Source of the DNA: JBBINE01 sp037444025
GTDB taxonomy: Bacteria; Patescibacteriota; Minisyncoccia; UBA6257; HR35
Direction: 5' to 3'
DNA: 32,300 nucleotides
Assembly (NCBI GenBank): GCA_037444025.1
Contig: JBBINE010000010.1
Coordinates: forward strand, 1-32,300
A program made the translations under genes and the position numbers. Below, piece after piece: positions 24,098-31,525 of this stretch (its first letter is position 1; each line of letters opens with the position of its first letter). Under the pieces are notes generated by a model. That model searched no databases, was not told the DNA's origin, and saw only the letters and a list, made by a program, of their open reading frames with translations.

Positions 24098-25114
24098 ATG
24101 CTTAAAATTAAAAAAAATTTATTTATAGGGATAGATTTAGGAACAAATTCTACCAAGATTTATGTTAAGGAATTAGGTACGATTGAAGAAATTCCCACGG
24201 TGATTTCTCTAAATAGAAGAAACAGAAATATTGTAGCTATAGGTGAAGAAGCTAAAAAAATGATAGGAAGAAACCCTGCCCATATTGAGGTTGTTAGGCC
24301 TGTTCTTAAAGGTATAGTTACTCACTTTGATGAAGCTCTTATTTTCTTAGAAGAAATTTTAGATAGAGTCAAGAGAAATTACTTTTCAATCAGAGGGAAT
24401 ATATTAGTTATAGGTATACCTTTAGATCTAACCGAAGTACAGAAAAAGGGTGTTATTGATATTGGTTATGGTACGGGAGCTAGAGAAGTTTATCTTATTG
24501 AGGAGCCATTAGCAGCAGCTTTGGGGGCCAATCTTGATATTGAAGAAGCAAAAGGTGTTTTAATAACTGATATAGGTGGAGGAACGACAGATATAGCTTT
24601 AATTTCCTTAGGTGGTGTAGTTTTGGGTAAGAGTATTAGAATTGGTGGAGATGTATTTAATGAATCGATTTTAAATTATCTTAAAACGAAATATGGTATC
24701 TTGGTAGGTGAAAGTCAGGTCGAGGAAGCTAAAATTAAAATTGGATCTATTAATTCTAAGCCATCACAAAATTTTGTTTTAAAGGGTCGAGATGTTTTAA
24801 CCGGTCTTCCTAAAGAATTGATTTTTACTAGTCAAGATCTTCGAGAGGGAATTATTGAAAATCTAGAAGATATTGCTTTAACCTTAAAGGATATTATCAA
24901 TTTAACACCTCCAGATCTTTTGGGTGATATTAGCTTTTGGGGTGTTTACTTAAGTGGCGGCGGATCTTTGATTGAAGGTTTAGATTCTTTTTTAGAAAAA
25001 GAAATCAAACTCAAAATTAATATTGTCGAAGAACCTAGATATGCTGTCATTAGGGGGATCGGTAAGATTTTAGAAGATTTTGATCATTTTAAAAAAATAC
25101 TTATTAATGTCTAA
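24098..25114 (+). CDS. mreB: MreB, second paralogue with canonical ATP site
   Basis: The protein has 338 residues from ATG 24098; an in-frame ATG at 24020 lies within proS and adds 26 residues unlike MreB. The nucleotide motifs are complete: GIDLGTNSTK, LIEEPLAAALG with Glu135 and Glu136, TDIGGGTTDIALISLGG with Asp158, and LSGGGSLIEGLD. This is the copy next to mreC and mreD, so it is the likelier shape-determining filament, with the divergent copy at 19135 as partner or regulator. It overlaps mreC by eight bases. Confidence 0.93.
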   Translation: MLKIKKNLFIGIDLGTNSTKIYVKELGTIEEIPTVISLNRRNRNIVAIGEEAKKMIGRNPAHIEVVRPVLKGIVTHFDEALIFLEEILDRVKRNYFSIRGNILVIGIPLDLTEVQKKGVIDIGYGTGAREVYLIEEPLAAALGANLDIEEAKGVLITDIGGGTTDIALISLGGVVLGKSIRIGGDVFNESILNYLKTKYGILVGESQVEEAKIKIGSINSKPSQNFVLKGRDVLTGLPKELIFTSQDLREGIIENLEDIALTLKDIINLTPPDLLGDISFWGVYLSGGGSLIEGLDSFLEKEIKLKINIVEEPRYAVIRGIGKILEDFDHFKKILINV

Positions 25115-25832
25115 TAAAATTAAAAATTTGGTTTTTTTCCTTTTAATTAGTTCGACTTTGTTATTTTTAAGTTTTCAAGGAGTAGTAGCTCAGCAAGAAA
25201 ATAGTGTTTTTGTTTTTTCTTTGAATTTTCAAAAATATATTAAAAATTTTTTGTCTAAAATTTTTGGCTTTTCTGAAGACTCTTTTTATAAAGAAAAATA
25301 TTTTCAGCTTTTAGAAGAATTAGCTAAAATCAAAATAGCTCTTAAAGAGAATCAAGAATTAAATTTAGAAAATTTAGAAATCAAATATCGACCAAAAATA
25401 GAAAAAGTAGAGGTATTGAAGCAAGATAGTTTAGGAAATTTTTATATTTCTAATTTTTCTGGAATTAAAGAGGGAATGATTGTTTTAGATCCTAATTGGA
25501 TTTTAGTTGGTAAGGTTGATAAAGTTCACAAAGACTATTCTATAGTTAAATCTTTACTTTATCCAGATTTTTCTTTTAATGCTCTTGATTTTAAAGGAAA
25601 TTTATTAGGTTTAGCTAATTCTATTTCTAATGGTTTTTTAGAAATAAATTATGTTGATCCCAAAACGAATATTAACAAAGATGATCTTGTCTTAACAGCA
25701 GAAAGCGATATTTTTCCTGAAGGTTTTTTAATAGGTTCAGTGACTAAAGTGATTAAATCTACTTATGACGTTAAAGTTATAGTCAAACTTTTGGCTAATT
25801 TTAATTCTGATAAATTTATCATTCTTAAATAA
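25107..25832 (+). CDS. mreC: Rod shape-determining protein MreC
   Basis: From ATG 25107 the protein has 241 residues: a short basic head, one membrane span (about 6-26), a coiled-coil segment (about 55-90, LLEELAKIKIALKENQEL) and two beta-rich domains. MreC dimers activate the elongasome at the cell membrane. The family's second-domain pattern (NFSGIKEGMIVLDPNWILVGKVDKV, and VLTAESDIFPEGFLIGSV with the usual VTSG-like loop weakened) is recognisable but divergent. The gene overlaps mreB2 and abuts mreD without a gap. Confidence 0.88.
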   Translation: MSNKIKNLVFFLLISSTLLFLSFQGVVAQQENSVFVFSLNFQKYIKNFLSKIFGFSEDSFYKEKYFQLLEELAKIKIALKENQELNLENLEIKYRPKIEKVEVLKQDSLGNFYISNFSGIKEGMIVLDPNWILVGKVDKVHKDYSIVKSLLYPDFSFNALDFKGNLLGLANSISNGFLEINYVDPKTNINKDDLVLTAESDIFPEGFLIGSVTKVIKSTYDVKVIVKLLANFNSDKFIILK

Positions 25833-26240
25833 ATGCTTTACTCTTTTTTGATTGTATTTTTATTACAACCATTTTTTAATTATCCTTTTTTATTTTTACC
25901 TTTGGTATTAAAGGATTTTTTTTCTAATAAGGTAAGATCCCTAAATATCGAGTTACTTATTTTTACCTTGTTTTATGATTTGCTTTTTATAAAACCAATA
26001 GGATTTTTTCTTACTATTACTGTTTTTTCTCTTTTAGCAATTGCTCTTTTAGAAAAATTTTTGGATAATGAATATTTTTATCAAATTTTTATTTTTCTTT
26101 TAATTTTTAATTCTGTTTTTCTTTTTCTTTATTTTTACTTTTCAGGGTTAAGAGTTTTTAATTTGTATCTTATAGTTAAATTTTTAACAATTAATCTTGT
26201 ATATCAATTAATTTATTTTTTTCTTAAAGGACATAAATAA
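25833..26240 (+). CDS. mreD: Putative MreD, integral membrane shape protein
   Basis: The 135-residue protein is almost entirely hydrophobic, with four or five predicted membrane spans. Sequence features alone would not identify it, but its place directly after mreC, with no base between, and its size fit MreD, the small membrane partner of MreC. It is slightly shorter than the usual 160. It is the last gene of the long run that begins at mreB1; a promoter and tRNA-Trp follow. Confidence 0.75.
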   Translation: MLYSFLIVFLLQPFFNYPFLFLPLVLKDFFSNKVRSLNIELLIFTLFYDLLFIKPIGFFLTITVFSLLAIALLEKFLDNEYFYQIFIFLLIFNSVFLFLYFYFSGLRVFNLYLIVKFLTINLVYQLIYFFLKGHK

Positions 26241-26252
26241 CTCAGAAATATA

Positions 26253-26261
26253 TGATATAAT
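26253..26261 (+). promoter_or_regulatory. Extended -10 promoter of tRNA-Trp
   Basis: TGATATAAT lies 16 bases before the first base of tRNA-Trp, giving a 5' leader of about 10 bases. No clear -35 box. Confidence 0.6.
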
Positions 26262-26277
26262 AAACTAGGTTTTTAAA

Positions 26278-26351
26278 GGGGGAGTAGTTCTAATTGGCAG
26301 AACGCTGGTCTCCAAAACCAGAGGTTGTAGGTTCGACTCCTACCTCCCCCG
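26278..26351 (+). tRNA. tRNA-Trp (CCA)
   Basis: Acceptor stem GGGGGAG pairs with CTCCCCC, the anticodon loop is CTCCAAA with anticodon CCA, and the T arm is GTAGGTTCGACTCCTAC. The discriminator is G, as expected for tryptophan. CCA is not encoded. The anticodon CCA with no sign of a UCA tRNA supports TGA being a stop. Confidence 0.96.
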
Positions 26352-26441
26352 ATTTTTAATTTTAATTTGCTGCCTAATTTTTTAAAAAAGATAAAAAGAC
26401 TATATTTTCTAGTAATTTTTCTTTTTAAGATTGATATTTTA

Positions 26442-26450
26442 TGGTATAAT
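26442..26450 (+). promoter_or_regulatory. Extended -10 promoter of tRNA-Asp
   Basis: TGGTATAAT ends nine bases before tRNA-Asp, so transcription would begin about 3 bases before the mature 5' end. It may also serve the ribosomal operon downstream. Confidence 0.65.
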
Positions 26451-26459
26451 TAACTTAAT

Positions 26460-26537
26460 GCGGGCGTAGTTCAGCTTGGTTAGAACGCCGCCCTGTCACG
26501 GCGGAGGTCGCCGGTTCAAGTCCGGTCGCCCGCGCCA
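26460..26537 (+). tRNA. tRNA-Asp (GTC), CCA encoded
   Basis: Acceptor stem GCGGGCG pairs with CGCCCGC, anticodon loop CTGTCAC (anticodon GTC), T arm GCCGGTTCAAGTCCGGT. The discriminator G is followed by a genomic CCA (26535-26537), unlike the other three tRNAs here. The rplB leader begins 82 bases before its ATG, directly after this gene; those bases are AT-rich, with no clear hairpin. Confidence 0.96.
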
Positions 26538-26619
26538 TAATAATTATTTAAAAAGGTCAGATTGAATAAGAAATAGAATTTTTTTATTTTATAAAAATTT
26601 ATAAAATTTATTTTTACTG

Positions 26620-27471
26620 ATGGTTTTAAAACTAATAAAATCAAGAGGAAAATCAAAGATTGTGTCTCTGCTGCCTTTTTATAAGAAAGTTATTACTCAA
26701 AATAAACCTTATAAGCCTTTGTTGATTTCTTTAAAAAAACAAACCGCTAGATCAAGGGGAAGAATTACTGTAAGATTTCGAAAAAATCCTGTTCATCGTA
26801 GGCTTTATCGAGTGATAGATTTTTCTAGACTTAATAAACAAAATATTCCTGCTAAGGTAGAGACTATTGAATATGATCCTAATCGTACAGCATTGATAAT
26901 GCTTTGTCTTTATAAAGACGGAGAACGAAGATATCATCTTGCTCCTGAAGGTATAAAAGTAGGTGAGGAAATTGTTTGTGGTGAAAATGCGGAAATTAAA
27001 ATAGGCAATCGTCTTCCTTTAAAAAATATTAATGCAGGAACAGAAATTTGCGAAGTAGAATTAACTCCTGGATCTGGGGCTAAGCTTATTCGTTCAGCTG
27101 GCTCTTTTGGCATAATGAGAGGTATAGAGGGAAATTATGCTATTATCAAGATGCCTTCTGGTGAAATCAGAAAGATTCATCAAAATTGTTATGCTACCAT
27201 CGGTCGAGTTTCAAACAGTGATCATGCTCATATTAGAATTGGAAAAGCGGGAAGAAAAATTTGGAAAGGAAGAAGACCTCATGTACGAGGTTCAGCTATG
27301 AATCCGAGAGATCATCCTTACGGTGGTGGTGAAGGAAGAACTACTAGAGGAACAAGAAAACCAAAAGATAAATGGGGAAATGTCACCGGAGGTAGAAAAA
27401 CAAGAAAAGCTAAAAAACCAAGTTCTAAGTTTATTATTAGTCGAAGACCAAAAAAGAAAAAGAAGAAATAA
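26620..27471 (+). CDS. rplB: Ribosomal protein L2 (uL2)
   Basis: L2 is a primary 23S binder needed for subunit joining and peptidyl transfer. The 283 residues show TARSRGRITVRFR, ELTPGSGAKLIRSAGSFGIM, KIHQNCYATIGRVSN and the highly conserved C-terminal region with MNPRDHPYGGGEGRT and the KKPSSKFIISRRPKKKKK tail. Its N-terminus (MVLKLIKSRGKSK) is unusual for L2, but the rest is canonical. It opens the ribosomal run here; rpsJ, rplC, rplD and rplW, which usually precede it, are absent. rpsS starts after two bases. Confidence 0.97.
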   Translation: MVLKLIKSRGKSKIVSLLPFYKKVITQNKPYKPLLISLKKQTARSRGRITVRFRKNPVHRRLYRVIDFSRLNKQNIPAKVETIEYDPNRTALIMLCLYKDGERRYHLAPEGIKVGEEIVCGENAEIKIGNRLPLKNINAGTEICEVELTPGSGAKLIRSAGSFGIMRGIEGNYAIIKMPSGEIRKIHQNCYATIGRVSNSDHAHIRIGKAGRKIWKGRRPHVRGSAMNPRDHPYGGGEGRTTRGTRKPKDKWGNVTGGRKTRKAKKPSSKFIISRRPKKKKKK

Positions 27472-27473
27472 AA

Positions 27474-27776
27474 ATGTCCCGGAGTAGCAAAAAAGGATTT
27501 TATATAGATGAAAAACTTTTGAAGAAAGTTAATAAAGTTAAAAATTTGCCCTTAGAAGAAAGAAGTAAGACTGTTATTAGAACTTGGTCAAGAGATTCTA
27601 CCATTACTCCCGAGATGATAGGTATAACATTTGAGGTGCATCAAGGTAAAGGATTTACCAAGGTTAAGGTTATCGAAGATATGGTTGGACATAAGTTAGG
27701 GGAATTTGCTCCCACAAGAAAATTTGTTCGCCACGGTGGTCGAGCAGCTAAGGAGTTAGCTAAGAAAGGAAAATAA
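27474..27776 (+). CDS. rpsS: Ribosomal protein S19 (uS19)
   Basis: The 100 residues begin MSRSSKKGFYIDEKLLKKV and carry the S19 core RTWSRDSTITPEMIGITFEVHQGKGFTKV and the LGEFAPTRKFVRHGG end. S19 sits in the 30S head beside the decoding tRNAs. It is two bases after rplB and three bases before rplV, in canonical order. Confidence 0.97.
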   Translation: MSRSSKKGFYIDEKLLKKVNKVKNLPLEERSKTVIRTWSRDSTITPEMIGITFEVHQGKGFTKVKVIEDMVGHKLGEFAPTRKFVRHGGRAAKELAKKGK

Positions 27777-27779
27777 ACC

Positions 27780-28169
27780 ATGACTATAGCCAAAGCCAAA
27801 TTAAACTATTTTAGAATGTCACCAAGGAAAGTAAGAGAAGTTGTTCACGTGATAAAGAAATTAGATGTTTCTCATGCTTTGAAAAAACTTTTATTTATAA
27901 ACAAAAAAGCAGCTAGAGATATTTTAAAATTATTAAAATCAGCCATAGCTAACGCTAAAAACAAAGGATATAACGAGAATGATCTCTATGTGAAAAATAT
28001 TTTTGTTCAAGAGGGTCCTAAGAAAATGAAAAGATACTATCCCAAAGCTAGAGGAGCAGTGGGAAGAATTCTAAAAGCTATGAGTCATATAACCATTGAG
28101 CTTGATTTAAAAAGCAATTTTAAAAAAGAGTCGTTATCAGATAATTCTTCAAAAGAAAAAAACAAATAA
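27780..28169 (+). CDS. rplV: Ribosomal protein L22 (uL22)
   Basis: The 129 residues match L22, which lines the exit tunnel: AKLNYFRMSPRKVREVVHVIK at the start and GPKKMKRYYPKARGAVGRILK for the tunnel hairpin, then SHITIELD. A polar C-terminal extension of about 15 residues (KKESLSDNSSKEKNK) goes beyond the standard end. rpsC starts two bases later. Confidence 0.96.
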   Translation: MTIAKAKLNYFRMSPRKVREVVHVIKKLDVSHALKKLLFINKKAARDILKLLKSAIANAKNKGYNENDLYVKNIFVQEGPKKMKRYYPKARGAVGRILKAMSHITIELDLKSNFKKESLSDNSSKEKNK

Positions 28170-28171
28170 AC

Positions 28172-28861
28172 ATGGGTCACAAGGTACCACCAAGGGCATT
28201 AAGACTGGGTATTAACCAACAATGGTCTTCGAGATGGTTTTTTAGTAAGAATATTCCAGTTTTTTTGGAAGCCGATTATTTGATCAGAGAAACAATAAAA
28301 AAAATGTTTCCCAAGGCTGGAATTACCGATATTATTATTGAAAGAAAAAGCCCTGATCATTGCAAGGTAATTATTAATACAGGTAAAGCTGGTTTAGTGG
28401 TAGGAAGAGATGGACAACTTCTTAAGAATTTAATTAAAGTTTTAGACAAAAAATTAAAAAATCTTTTTTCTCAAAAAAATCTCCAAACACCTTCTTTAGA
28501 TATTGATGTAGTAGAAGTTAAAAAACCGTTTAGTTCAGCTGCTTATTTAGCTGAAATGATTGCTTTAGATATAGAGAAAGGATTGCCAGTAAGAAAAGTG
28601 ATAAAAAAAGTTATTGAAAAAGTTAGTCAAAATAAAGAAATTTTAGGCATAAAAGTTAGAGCTGCTGGAAGACTTAATGGATCTACTATCAAAAGAAGAG
28701 AAACTATTTCTTGGGGTAAAATACCTTTGTCTACTTTAGTGGCTGATATTGATAATGTTTCACGTCCAGTTCTTACCAAATATGGCATTATAGGTATTAA
28801 GGTTTGGCTTTATAAGGGCGAAAAAAGTAAGATGACGGAAGAAAACGATGCTTTGGCCTAA
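28172..28861 (+). CDS. rpsC: Ribosomal protein S3 (uS3)
   Basis: S3 helps to shape the mRNA entry channel. The 229 residues begin MGHKVPPRALRLG, have the KH domain with KAGLVVGRDGQ (about 70-82), and the second domain with VRAAGRLNGSTIKRRET and a WLYKGE end. The size matches the bacterial family. The end overlaps rplP by 14 bases. Confidence 0.97.
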   Translation: MGHKVPPRALRLGINQQWSSRWFFSKNIPVFLEADYLIRETIKKMFPKAGITDIIIERKSPDHCKVIINTGKAGLVVGRDGQLLKNLIKVLDKKLKNLFSQKNLQTPSLDIDVVEVKKPFSSAAYLAEMIALDIEKGLPVRKVIKKVIEKVSQNKEILGIKVRAAGRLNGSTIKRRETISWGKIPLSTLVADIDNVSRPVLTKYGIIGIKVWLYKGEKSKMTEENDALA

Positions 28862-29258
28862 AAAGACAAAATATCGAAAAGCACAGAAAGGAAGAGGGTT
28901 GAATAAAACAATAGCTACCAAAGGTACAGAGTTGGAATGGGGAGAACTTGGCTTAAAATCAATGGAATTTAAATTGCTTTCTAGTAAGGAAATTGAATCC
29001 GCTTTAAATGAATTAAAGAAAAGATTGGGGAAAAAGGCTAAATTTTGGTTAAGAATATTTCCTCATAAACCTAAAACTAAAAAACCGCCAGAAGTTAGAA
29101 TGGGAGGAGGTAAAGGAGATGTTGAAGACTATGTAGCTGTAGTCAAACCAGGAGTAATTATTTTTGAAGTTTCTGGTTTAGATAAAAACCTTCTTCGTTA
29201 TGCTTTAAAATCCGCAAGTTATAAATTTTCAATTAAAACAAAAATTATTGAAAAATGA
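28848..29258 (+). CDS. rplP: Ribosomal protein L16 (uL16)
   Basis: The 136 residues show the L16 hallmarks: TKYRKAQKGRG, GLKSMEF, WLRIFPHKPKTKKPPEVRMGGGKGDVEDYVAVVKPG (the region contacting the A-site tRNA) and a C-terminal helix. The start lies 14 bases inside rpsC and the stop overlaps rpmC as ATGA, so the expression of all three is probably coupled. Confidence 0.97.
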   Translation: MLWPKKTKYRKAQKGRGLNKTIATKGTELEWGELGLKSMEFKLLSSKEIESALNELKKRLGKKAKFWLRIFPHKPKTKKPPEVRMGGGKGDVEDYVAVVKPGVIIFEVSGLDKNLLRYALKSASYKFSIKTKIIEK

Positions 29259-29455
29259 AAGCCAAGGAGTTGAGAAATAAAAATATATTAGAATTAAGGA
29301 AAATGGTTGAAGAAATAAGAAAAAAAATAGCTCAGATGGTTATTGAAAAGAGTATGAATAAATTATCTAAACCGCATTTGCTCAGAATTTACAAAAAAGA
29401 TTTGGCTCGTTTATTAACCATAATTAAAGAAAATGAGAAAAAGGTTAATAGGTGA
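29255..29455 (+). CDS. rpmC: Ribosomal protein L29 (uL29)
   Basis: The 66 residues form two long helices with the family start MKAKELRNKNILELRKMVEE and the RIYKKDLARLLTIIKE second helix. L29 sits at the tunnel exit, near where trigger factor and SRP dock. It shares ATGA with rplP and overlaps rpsQ by 23 bases. Confidence 0.93.
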   Translation: MKAKELRNKNILELRKMVEEIRKKIAQMVIEKSMNKLSKPHLLRIYKKDLARLLTIIKENEKKVNR

Positions 29456-29666
29456 AGTTATCAGTGATAAAATGAAAAAGACGAGAGTTGTTATTTGTTG
29501 GTATTTAAAAAAACATCCCAAGTATCATAAGTTTTACAAGCATAAAACCAAATGTTATGTTCACGATGAAAGAGAAGAATCTAAAGCGGGAGATAAGATA
29601 TTAATCGAACAAACTCGCCCCTTGTCGAAATTAAAAAGATGGAGATTAGTTAAAATCTTAACATGA
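29433..29666 (+). CDS. rpsQ: Ribosomal protein S17 (uS17)
   Basis: The 77 residues have the OB fold pattern of S17: LIGEVISDKMKKTRVVI, the HPKYHKFYKHKTKCYVHDE stretch and EQTRPLSKLKRWRLV. The 23-base overlap with rpmC is long for this operon, but the start fits the family and no later one does. It shares ATGA with rplN. Confidence 0.96.
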   Translation: MRKRLIGEVISDKMKKTRVVICWYLKKHPKYHKFYKHKTKCYVHDEREESKAGDKILIEQTRPLSKLKRWRLVKILT

Positions 29667-30034
29667 TTCAAAGGAGGACAATTTTAAATGTTGCTGATAA
29701 TTCAGGAGCTTTAAAATTGCAGTGTATCGGTATTGTAGGCAAGGGTAATGCTCGTTATGCTCAAATAGGAGATATAATTACCTGCACTGTTAAAAAAGTT
29801 GAACCGAGAAAAGAAATTAAAAAAGGATCAGTGGTAAGAGCTTTAATTGTAAGACAAAAAAGAAATTATAGAAGAAAAGATGGAACTTATATTAGGTTTG
29901 AAGAAAATGCTTGCGTTGTTTTAAAAGGTCAAACAAAAGATATTTTAGGCAATAGGATTTTTGGTCCTATTCCTAGAGAAATAAAAGAATTAGGTTATAT
30001 CAAAATTGCTAATTTAGCAGAAGCTTTAATTTAA
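29663..30034 (+). CDS. rplN: Ribosomal protein L14 (uL14)
   Basis: The 123 residues start MIQRRTILNVADNSGALKLQCI, the nearly universal L14 opening, and continue to the conserved NRIFGPIPREIKELGYIKIANLAEALI end. It is the 50S protein bridging to the 30S. Its start overlaps the rpsQ stop as ATGA, and rplX follows after one base. Confidence 0.97.
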   Translation: MIQRRTILNVADNSGALKLQCIGIVGKGNARYAQIGDIITCTVKKVEPRKEIKKGSVVRALIVRQKRNYRRKDGTYIRFEENACVVLKGQTKDILGNRIFGPIPREIKELGYIKIANLAEALI

Positions 30035-30035
30035 A

Positions 30036-30344
30036 ATGAAAGTTAAAAAAGGAGATTTAGTTTTAATTATCAGAGGAAAAGATAGAGGTAAAACAGGAAA
30101 AATAATTAAATCTTTGCCTAAAGAGAAGAAGGTAGTAGTTGAAGGTTTAAACATGGTTAAAAAACATATAAGACCGAAAAGACAAGGAGAAAAAGGAAAA
30201 ATTATAGAAATACCTAGACCAATTTTTTCAAGTAATGTTAAGTTAATTTGTCCCAGTTGTCATAAAGCTACCAGAGTAGGATACAGAAAAGAAAATGATA
30301 AAAAATTTAGATTTTGTAAAAAATGTTCGTCATTAATTAAGTAA
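30036..30344 (+). CDS. rplX: Ribosomal protein L24 (uL24) with zinc-ribbon end
   Basis: The 102 residues begin with the KOW motif region MKVKKGDLVLIIRGKDRGKTGKII and end in a CxxC-type pair of knuckles (LICPSCHKATRVGY and FRFCKKCSSLIK). L24 is an early assembly protein at the 23S 5' end. The C-terminal four-cysteine form is common among bacteria. Confidence 0.96.
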   Translation: MKVKKGDLVLIIRGKDRGKTGKIIKSLPKEKKVVVEGLNMVKKHIRPKRQGEKGKIIEIPRPIFSSNVKLICPSCHKATRVGYRKENDKKFRFCKKCSSLIK

Positions 30345-30370
30345 TTTTTTAAAATTTAATTTATTTCAAA

Positions 30371-30919
30371 ATGCTTCAAAAAAATTTTTATTCTGACATT
30401 ATGCCTTTACTTAAGAAAGATTTGGGGTTGAAAAATGATTTAGAGGTTCCAAGACCAATTAAAGGAATAGTTCAAATTGGTGTTGGTAAACTAATAAATC
30501 AACATCCTGAAAATCAACAAAAAATAATTGATGATGCTGTTTATGTTTTATCAATGATTACTGGACAAAAACCTAAAGTAGTTGTAGCTAAAAAATCTGT
30601 ATCTGGTTTTAAGTTAAGAAAAGGTAATACGGTAGCTTTATTAGTCACCCTAAGAAGAAAAAAACTTTTAGATTTTATAGAAAGATTGATTACTTATGCT
30701 TTGCCTAGAACTAAAGATTTTACCGGAATAAAGAAAAAAAATATTGATACTAAAGGGAATTTAAATTTAGGTTTTAAAGAAATTACTATTTTTCCTGAGG
30801 CAATTTCTGATAAAATAAAATATAGCTTTGGTTTTAGCGTTAATTTAATAGCTTCGGGTAAAAACAAAGAGGAGAATATAAAACTTTGGTCTTATTTAGG
30901 CTTTCCTTTAAGTTTATAA
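30371..30919 (+). CDS. rplE: Ribosomal protein L5 (uL5)
   Basis: The 182 residues match L5, the 5S rRNA binder of the central protuberance: NDLEVPRPIKGIVQIGVGKL, GQKPKVVVAKKSVSGFKLRKGNTVALLVTLR, PRTKDFTG and FPEAISDKIKYSFGFSVNL. A gap of 26 bases, the longest between genes of this operon, precedes it. It is followed by rpsN after seven bases. Confidence 0.97.
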   Translation: MLQKNFYSDIMPLLKKDLGLKNDLEVPRPIKGIVQIGVGKLINQHPENQQKIIDDAVYVLSMITGQKPKVVVAKKSVSGFKLRKGNTVALLVTLRRKKLLDFIERLITYALPRTKDFTGIKKKNIDTKGNLNLGFKEITIFPEAISDKIKYSFGFSVNLIASGKNKEENIKLWSYLGFPLSL

Positions 30920-30926
30920 TATAACA

Positions 30927-31112
30927 ATGGTTTCCAAGGGACAAATTGAACGTTGGTCAAGAAAACAAAAGTACAAGACAAAAAAGAGAAATTTTTGTTT
31001 TCGTTGTGGCAGAACGAGGGGTTATTTTAGAGATTTTAATTTGTGTCGTATTTGTTTAAGAGAGTTAGCCCACAAGGGAGAGATTCCGGGGCTAAAAAAA
31101 GCTAGCTGGTAA
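30927..31112 (+). CDS. rpsN: Ribosomal protein S14, zinc form (uS14)
   Basis: The 61 residues are the short zinc-binding S14 type, with Cys24, Cys27, Cys40 and Cys43 in CFRCG and CRICL and the GEIPGLKKASW end. S14 is in the 30S head and S14Z is the usual single copy in CPR. The stop overlaps the rpsH start (TAATG). Confidence 0.97.
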   Translation: MVSKGQIERWSRKQKYKTKKRNFCFRCGRTRGYFRDFNLCRICLRELAHKGEIPGLKKASW

Positions 31113-31510
31113 TGGTAATGACAGATCCAATAGCAGATTTTCTTACAAGAATTAGAAATGCTTTGATGTCAAAGAAAAAAACTGTTTCTGCTCCTTATTC
31201 AAACATCAAAGTGGCTATTACTAAAATCTTACAAGAAAATGGATATATAAATAATTTTCGAGTTTTGGAAAGAAATAAGAAAAAAACTATTCAGATCTAT
31301 TTACATTACGATGAAAAAAACAATCCTTTTCTTGAAGAAATAAAAAGAATTTCAAAACCAGGTCGTAGGGTCTATATGAAGTATAAAGAAATGAAACCAA
31401 TAAAAAATGGTTATGGTTTTAGAATTATTTCTACTAGTAGAGGAATAATGACTGATTTGGAAGCTAGAAAAAGAAAATTAGGCGGTGAAGTTATATGCGA
31501 AATTTTCTAG
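31112..31510 (+). CDS. rpsH: Ribosomal protein S8 (uS8)
   Basis: The 132 residues begin MVMTDPIADFLTRIRNAL; the ATG at 31112 overlaps the rpsN stop and an ATG two codons later (31118) gives the more canonical MTDPIADF start. The C-terminal RIISTSRGIMTDLEARKRKLGGEVICEIF is the universal S8 RNA-binding motif. In other bacteria S8 represses the spc operon. Confidence 0.96.
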   Translation: MVMTDPIADFLTRIRNALMSKKKTVSAPYSNIKVAITKILQENGYINNFRVLERNKKKTIQIYLHYDEKNNPFLEEIKRISKPGRRVYMKYKEMKPIKNGYGFRIISTSRGIMTDLEARKRKLGGEVICEIF

Positions 31511-31525
31511 TTTAAAAGTATCAAA

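Noticed and set aside
29670..29677. AAAGGAGG, the strongest Shine-Dalgarno-like match seen
   Set aside because: It lies downstream of the rplN start and encodes the conserved Gln-Arg-Arg of MIQRRT. No start codon at a suitable distance after it fits L14.
30036..30344. Zinc ribbon at the end of L24 as a fusion
   Set aside because: Four-cysteine C-termini are common in bacterial L24, so this is ordinary.
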